Under the pieces are notes generated by a model that saw only the letters and a program-made list of their open reading frames with translations, did no database searches and was not told where the DNA came from. DNA of 64,000 nucleotides from Castellaniella hirudinis (lineage in GTDB: Bacteria; Pseudomonadota; Gammaproteobacteria; Burkholderiales; Burkholderiaceae_B), in contig NZ_JBHSDY010000007.1 of NCBI RefSeq assembly GCF_042651965.1, forward strand, positions 186,001 through 250,000, given 5' to 3'. Positions 59,903 through 64,000 of this stretch are shown here, piece by piece (position 1 is the stretch's first letter; each line of letters starts with the position of its first letter). Both the position numbers and the translations under genes were made by a program.

Positions 59903-60691
59903 TTACACGAAAGTCAGCGATGTGCAACCCATGCCCTGCATATGCAGCATGACATGATCACCGGCCGCCACCGAAACCGCCTCGGTGATGCCGCCGGAGA
60001 GGACCAGCGTGCCGGCCGGGATCGAAGCCCCGCGTGCGCCCAGGTGATTGGCGAGCATGGCCACCGCGTTGGCCGGATGGCCCAGCACCGCGGCCCCCGC
60101 GCCCAGCGCGACGACCTGGCCGTTCTTTTCCATCACCACCCCCGTGGCGCGCAGGTCCAGATCGCGCGGATCACGCGGAATGCCGCCGACCACGAAGCGC
60201 GACGACGAGCAATTATCGGCCACCACGCTCTTGAGGTCGAACTTGAAATCGCGGTAACGGCTGTCGATGACCTCGATGCCGGGCAGGACGAAGTCCGTCG
60301 CCGCCAGCACGTCGGCGATCGTGCAGCCCGGCCCGGCCAGCGGCGCCTTGGTCACGAAGACGATCTCCGGCTCGACCTTGGGGTGGATCAGTTCGGCATG
60401 ACGGCACTTGCCGCCGTCGGGCACCACGAAGGTATCGGTCAGAAAGCCGAAGATCGGGGTCTCGATGCCCATCTGGCGCATCTTCGCGAACGAGGTCAGG
60501 CCGGCCTTCAGGCCGACGATCCGCGCCCCCCGGGACTGCTTGCGCCGCAGGATGGCGTCCTGCACGGCGTAGGCATCGTCCCAGTCCATGTCGGGATGGT
60601 CCAGGGTCACCTTGAGGGTGTCGCGCGCCTGCAGCTCGCAGTCTTCCAGGCGCTCGGCCAGCGCCTGGATGGTCGCCGTGTCTAAACTCAT
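59903..60691 (-). CDS. dmpH: 2-oxo-3-hexenedioate (4-oxalocrotonate) decarboxylase
   Basis: A 262-residue enzyme of the hydratase/decarboxylase family. In the meta pathway it decarboxylates 2-oxo-3-hexenedioate to 2-hydroxypenta-2,4-dienoate. Metal-binding acidic residues lie in HPKVEPEIVFV (about 102-112) and the GIEVIDSRYRDFKFDLKSVVADNCSSSRFV stretch is typical of DmpH/XylI rather than the hydratase. It is a paralogue of the hydratase gene at 62645. Its start overlaps the end of the aldolase gene (ATGA). Confidence 0.88.
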   Translation of the reverse strand: MSLDTATIQALAERLEDCELQARDTLKVTLDHPDMDWDDAYAVQDAILRRKQSRGARIVGLKAGLTSFAKMRQMGIETPIFGFLTDTFVVPDGGKCRHAELIHPKVEPEIVFVTKAPLAGPGCTIADVLAATDFVLPGIEVIDSRYRDFKFDLKSVVADNCSSSRFVVGGIPRDPRDLDLRATGVVMEKNGQVVALGAGAAVLGHPANAVAMLANHLGARGASIPAGTLVLSGGITEAVSVAAGDHVMLHMQGMGCTSLTFV

Positions 60692-61716
60692 GCTGCGCTC
60701 CGTTTGCGCGCCAGATTCAGCGCCGTGTCCTCGATCATGTCCTCCTGGCCGCCGACCATGCCGCGACGGCCCATCTCCACCAGGATTTCCCGCGCCGGCA
60801 CGCCGTAGCGTTTCTCCGCGCGGCGGGCGAACAGCAGGAAGGAGCCGTACACGCCCGCATAGCCCAGCGTCAGCGAATCCCGGCTCAGGCGCACCGGTTC
60901 CTGCATCATCGGGTACACGATGTCCTCGGCCACGTCCTGCACCTTGAACAGGTCCGCGCCGGTCTCGATGCCCATCAGATTGCAGACGGCCACCAGCGCC
61001 TCCATCGGCGTGTTGCCCGATCCGGCGCCCATGCCCGAGCAGGCGGCATCGATGCGATCGGCGCCCGCGTCGATGGCCGCCATGCTGTTGGCCACGCCCA
61101 TGGCCAGATTGTGGTGGCCGTGGAAGCCGATCTCGGTCTCCGGCTTCAGCGCCTGGCGCAGCGCACCGATCTTTTCAGTCACCTGATGCGGCAGCATGTG
61201 GCCGGCCGAGTCGGTCATGTAAATACAGTTGGCGCCGTAGCCCTCCATCAGCCTGGCCTGCGAGACCAGGCCGGCGGCCGTGTTCATGTGGCTCATCATC
61301 AGAAAGCCCACGGTGTCCATGTCCAGCTTGCGGCCCGCCTCGATGTGCTGCTGCGAGACATCGGCCTCGGTGCAGTGGGTGGCGACCCGGATGGTGTGCA
61401 CGCCCAGGTCGTGGGCCATGCGCAGGTGCTCGACCGTGCCGATGCCCGGCAGCAGCAGCGCCGACACCTTGGCGCGCTTGAGCAGCGGAATCACGGTGCT
61501 CAGGTATTCCTCGTCGCTGTGCATCGAGAAACCGTAGTTGACCGACGCGCCGCCCAGGCCGTCGCCGTGGGTGACTTCGATCAGCGGCACGCCGGCCTCG
61601 TCCAGCCCTTGCGCCACGTCCTTCATCTGCTGCAGCGTGATCTGGTGGCGCATGGCGTGCATGCCGTCGCGCAGCGTCATGTCGTGCAGGGTGATGGTTT
61701 TCTTGTCTGTGCTCAT
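60688..61716 (-). CDS. dmpG: 4-hydroxy-2-oxovalerate aldolase
   Basis: A 342-residue class II aldolase that cleaves 4-hydroxy-2-oxovalerate into pyruvate and acetaldehyde, with Mn and a channel to the partner dehydrogenase. LHDMTLRDGMHAMRHQ (about 10-25) holds the metal aspartate and catalytic arginine/histidine; GFHGHHNLAMGVANSMAAIDAGADRIDA (about 198-225) carries the metal histidines. The C-terminal communication domain is intact. Located 10 bases after the acetaldehyde dehydrogenase gene. Confidence 0.95.
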   Translation of the reverse strand: MSTDKKTITLHDMTLRDGMHAMRHQITLQQMKDVAQGLDEAGVPLIEVTHGDGLGGASVNYGFSMHSDEEYLSTVIPLLKRAKVSALLLPGIGTVEHLRMAHDLGVHTIRVATHCTEADVSQQHIEAGRKLDMDTVGFLMMSHMNTAAGLVSQARLMEGYGANCIYMTDSAGHMLPHQVTEKIGALRQALKPETEIGFHGHHNLAMGVANSMAAIDAGADRIDAACSGMGAGSGNTPMEALVAVCNLMGIETGADLFKVQDVAEDIVYPMMQEPVRLSRDSLTLGYAGVYGSFLLFARRAEKRYGVPAREILVEMGRRGMVGGQEDMIEDTALNLARKRSAA

Positions 61717-61726
61717 GATGATTCCT

Positions 61727-62632
61727 TTACGCGGCGGACAGGGTCCATTCGCCCTTCTGGATGCGCTCGGCGAACATTTCAGCGGTCCGCGTCGCCGACG
61801 CGGTCATGATGTCCAGGTTGCCGGAATACTTGGGCAGGTAATCGCCCAGGCCCTCGACCTCCAGGTAGATCGACACCCGGCGGCCGTCGAAGACCGGCCC
61901 GTTGACCAGGCGATAGCCCGGCACGTAGCGCTGGACCTCGGCCACCATCTGCTGCACGGATTGCGTGATGGCCGCCTCGTCCGGGTCCGTCTCGGTCAGG
62001 CAGTGCACGGTGTCGCGCATGATCAGCGGCGGCTCGGCCGGGTTCAGGATGATGATGGCCTTGCCTTTCCTGGCGCCGCCCACCCGCTCGACCGCGCCCG
62101 CCGTCGTGACGGTGAACTCGTCGATGTTGCGGCGCGTGCCCGGCCCGGCCGACTTGGACGACACGGTCGCCACGATCTCGGCGTAGTCCACCGGCTGCAC
62201 CCGCGACACCGCCGCCACCATCGGGATGGTGGCCTGGCCGCCGCAGGTGACCATGTTGACGTTGGTCTCGCGCTGTTCCAGGTGCGCCTGCAGATTGACC
62301 GGCGGCACGCAGTACGGACCGATGGCCGCCGGCGTCAGGTCGATCATCAGCGCGCCGCGCGCCGTCACCTTGTCGCTGTTTTCCTTGTGCACGTAGGCCG
62401 AGGTCGCATCAAAGACGATCTGGATGCGGTCCTCCGCCATGTGCGGCAGCAGGCCGTCCACGCCCTCGGCCGTGGTCTTCAGGCCCAGGTCGCGGGCGCG
62501 CGCCAGGCCCTCGGATTCGGGGTCGATGCCCACCATCCAGACCGGCTCCAGCACCGGGCTGCGTTGCAGCTTGTACAGCAGATCGGTGCCGATATTGCCC
62601 GACCCGATCAAAGCACACCTGATCTTTTCCAT
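61727..62632 (-). CDS. dmpF: acetaldehyde dehydrogenase (acylating)
   Basis: A 301-residue CoA-dependent dehydrogenase that turns acetaldehyde into acetyl-CoA. The Rossmann motif is ALIGSGNIGTDLLYK (about 7-21), and the nucleophile is C130 in NVNMVTCGGQATIPMV. It forms a substrate-channelling complex with the aldolase encoded next to it. GGAAATC-type leader; 12 bases after the hydratase gene. Confidence 0.95.
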   Translation of the reverse strand: MEKIRCALIGSGNIGTDLLYKLQRSPVLEPVWMVGIDPESEGLARARDLGLKTTAEGVDGLLPHMAEDRIQIVFDATSAYVHKENSDKVTARGALMIDLTPAAIGPYCVPPVNLQAHLEQRETNVNMVTCGGQATIPMVAAVSRVQPVDYAEIVATVSSKSAGPGTRRNIDEFTVTTAGAVERVGGARKGKAIIILNPAEPPLIMRDTVHCLTETDPDEAAITQSVQQMVAEVQRYVPGYRLVNGPVFDGRRVSIYLEVEGLGDYLPKYSGNLDIMTASATRTAEMFAERIQKGEWTLSAA

Positions 62633-62644
62633 GGTGATTTCCTT

Positions 62645-63430
62645 TTATGCGATGAAGCGCACGCCGCAGGCGCCGATGCCGCCGATCGACACCTGCAGGC
62701 TGTCGCCGGCCACGACCGGCGTCATGGCCGCCAGCGCTCCGGACAGAATGATTTCGCCGGCATTCAGGCCGACCCCCAGCGCTCCCAGCGCATTGGCCAG
62801 CCAGGCCACGGCATTGGCGGGATGGCCCAGCGCGGCGGCGCCCGCCCCCGTGCCCAGCAGTTCGCCGTTCTTCTCGAACACCATGCCGCAGGTGCGCAGG
62901 TCCAGCCCGCGCGGACTGACCAGCCGGTCGCCCAGCACGAACACCCCGCAGGAGGCGTTGTCGGCCACGGTGTCCTGGATCTTGATCTTCCAGTCGCGGA
63001 TGCGGGAATCGACGATCTCGAAGCAGACGGTCACGGCCTCGGTCGCGGCCAGCACGTCACTGACCGTCACCCCCGGCCCGCGCAGGTCTTTCTTCAGGAT
63101 GAAGGCGATCTCGCCCTCGGCCTTGGGCTGGATCAGGCCGGACATGGAGACGGCCTCGCCCGGGGCGACCACCATGTCGCTGAGCAGATAGCCGAAGTCC
63201 GGCTGATAGACGCCCAGCATGTCCATCACGGCCTGGCTGGTGACGCCGATCTTCTTGCCCACCACGCGGGCGCCCGCGTCCAGGCGGCGGCCCACCATGC
63301 GCTGCTGCACGTGATAGGCGTCCTCGATGCTGATGTCCGGGTGGCGGCTCGTCAGAGGGTCGATGGCTTGGCGGTCGGTCCAGGCGGCGTGCAGTTCGTC
63401 GCCCAACCGTTCGATCAGCGCGGGTTCCAT
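62645..63430 (-). CDS. dmpE: 2-oxopent-4-enoate (2-hydroxypentadienoate) hydratase
   Basis: A 261-residue enzyme that adds water to 2-hydroxypenta-2,4-dienoate to give 4-hydroxy-2-oxovalerate. LIQPKAEGEIAFILKKDLRGPGVT holds the metal site; FEIVDSRIRDWKIKIQDTVADNASCGVFVLG is the hydratase version of the motif seen in the decarboxylase paralogue. I chose ATG 63430; an in-frame TTG at 63454 is less likely. It is 16 bases after the amidohydrolase gene. Confidence 0.9.
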   Translation of the reverse strand: MEPALIERLGDELHAAWTDRQAIDPLTSRHPDISIEDAYHVQQRMVGRRLDAGARVVGKKIGVTSQAVMDMLGVYQPDFGYLLSDMVVAPGEAVSMSGLIQPKAEGEIAFILKKDLRGPGVTVSDVLAATEAVTVCFEIVDSRIRDWKIKIQDTVADNASCGVFVLGDRLVSPRGLDLRTCGMVFEKNGELLGTGAGAAALGHPANAVAWLANALGALGVGLNAGEIILSGALAAMTPVVAGDSLQVSIGGIGACGVRFIA

Positions 63431-63446
63431 AGGAGATAGGCTCCGT

Positions 63447-64000
63447 TCAGGCAAGGTTGAAGAAGGTCCGGGCGTTGCCGGCCAGGATGCGGTGTTTTTC
63501 GGCGTCGTCCAGCAGGGCGGTCTCGCCCACCAGTGCGCCGATGCGCTGCTCGCCCAGCGGATAGGGATAGTCGGACCCGAGCATCACGCGCTCGCTGCCC
63601 ATCACGTCCACCAGCAGGCGCAGGGCGGCGGGATCGAAGACGGCGGAATCCACCGAGAACCGGTCGCAGTAGGAGGACGGCGGATTCGGGCAGTCCTGGC
63701 GCACGATGTCGCGGTATTTCCAGGCATTGTCGACCCGGCCCAGGGTGTAGGCGAACGAGCCGCCGCCGTGCGCGAAGCACAGCTTCAGGCTGCGCGGCAG
63801 CCGCTCGAAGGCGCCCGACAGGATCAGCGACAGAATCCCCAGCGAGGTTTCCGCCGGCATGGCCACCAGCCAGGGCAGCATCCACTGGCGCATGCGCCCG
63901 CTGCCGCCCATCATGTCCCAGGGGTGGACCAGCACCGGGATGTCGTTCACGGCGCAGTGGTGCAGGAATTCCACCAATTGCGCGTCGTCCAGGTCGCGGT
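63447..64000 (-). CDS. amidohydrolase of the ACMSD type (2-amino-3-carboxymuconate-6-semialdehyde decarboxylase-like), partial
   Basis: The 5' end lies beyond the window; about 184 C-terminal residues are present. VLVHPWDMMGGSGRMRQWMLPWLVAMPAETSLGI, LSGAFERLPRSLKLCFAHGGGSFAYTLGRVDNAWKY and VMLGSDYPYPLGEQRIG are ACMSD features, with the zinc histidine in FAHGGG and aspartate in GSDYPYP. ACMSD decarboxylates a ring-cleavage product in kynurenine/3-hydroxyanthranilate, 2-nitrobenzoate and aminohydroxybenzoate pathways. Next to meta-pathway genes this points to an aminated, carboxylated catechol-like substrate. A related gamma-resorcylate-type decarboxylase is possible. Confidence 0.85.
   Translation of the reverse strand, partial: RDLDDAQLVEFLHHCAVNDIPVLVHPWDMMGGSGRMRQWMLPWLVAMPAETSLGILSLILSGAFERLPRSLKLCFAHGGGSFAYTLGRVDNAWKYRDIVRQDCPNPPSSYCDRFSVDSAVFDPAALRLLVDVMGSERVMLGSDYPYPLGEQRIGALVGETALLDDAEKHRILAGNARTFFNLA

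Overview
The window is a GC-rich, gene-dense stretch of a Gram-negative chromosome with about 56 protein genes and no rRNA, tRNA, CRISPR array or insertion sequence that I can see. The gene content (LiuR-type leucine regulator, aceK, SPOR protein, smg-gluQ-topB block, several TRAP transporters, purine and aromatic catabolism) and the codon usage point to a betaproteobacterium of the Burkholderiales, probably near Bordetella, Achromobacter or Castellaniella in the Alcaligenaceae. That placement is inference from gene content, not a phylogeny.

Layout. 1-5.2 kb: the 3' end of an RHS protein ending in a DUF2235 (Tle1-like lipase) domain, then argS, a SPOR-domain protein, dsbA and an AT-richer orphan gene. 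5.3-16.2 kb: metC and an MBL-fold hydrolase (minus strand) diverge from a leucine/isovalerate block (liuR, isovaleryl-CoA dehydrogenase, aceK, thiolase, methylcrotonyl-CoA carboxylase beta and alpha); a perfect 18-bp palindrome sits in the divergent region. 16.2-22.9 kb: smg, gluQ, a large DUF2157/DUF4401/GDYXXLXY membrane protein, and topB with a histone-H1-like tail. 22.9-27.5 kb: a LacI regulator diverging from gluconokinase plus a TRAP transporter, with two identical operator palindromes. 27.6-31.6 kb: a second TRAP operon on the minus strand whose last gene is a YhcG/DUF1016 nuclease. 31.8-41.0 kb: aldehyde dehydrogenase plus SDR, an orphan acetolactate synthase, a SET-domain protein, a third TRAP operon, an alpha/beta hydrolase and a TSUP permease. 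41.1-42.4 kb: yaeQ and paaY.

42.4-55.2 kb is a purine-salvage and degradation island: amn, guaD, xdhC-xdhB-xdhA, two paralogous LysR regulators around an AzgA-type purine permease, then uraD and allA. AMP to adenine, guanine to xanthine, xanthine to urate, OHCU to allantoin and ureidoglycolate to glyoxylate are represented; urate oxidase, HIU hydrolase and allantoinase are not in the window. 55.2-64.0 kb is one long minus-strand block: an ACMSD-like amidohydrolase (cut by the window end), the lower meta-cleavage enzymes (hydratase, acylating acetaldehyde dehydrogenase, aldolase, oxalocrotonate decarboxylase) and a complete Liv-type ABC importer. It suggests uptake and ring-cleavage degradation of an aminated or carboxylated aromatic compound.

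The most unusual structure I found is a family of about 100-bp intergenic repeats (three clear copies near 12.5, 27.6 and 53.0 kb and a diverged one near 4.5 kb). Each has a hairpin whose arms differ between copies but stay paired, followed by a conserved block around CCTGACGAATC and GCGACGTGGAGAG. Other points worth checking are the nuclease gene at the end of a TRAP operon, the RHS toxin without a downstream immunity gene, the shared LiuR-type operator, and a series of convergent gene pairs with no space between stop codons.
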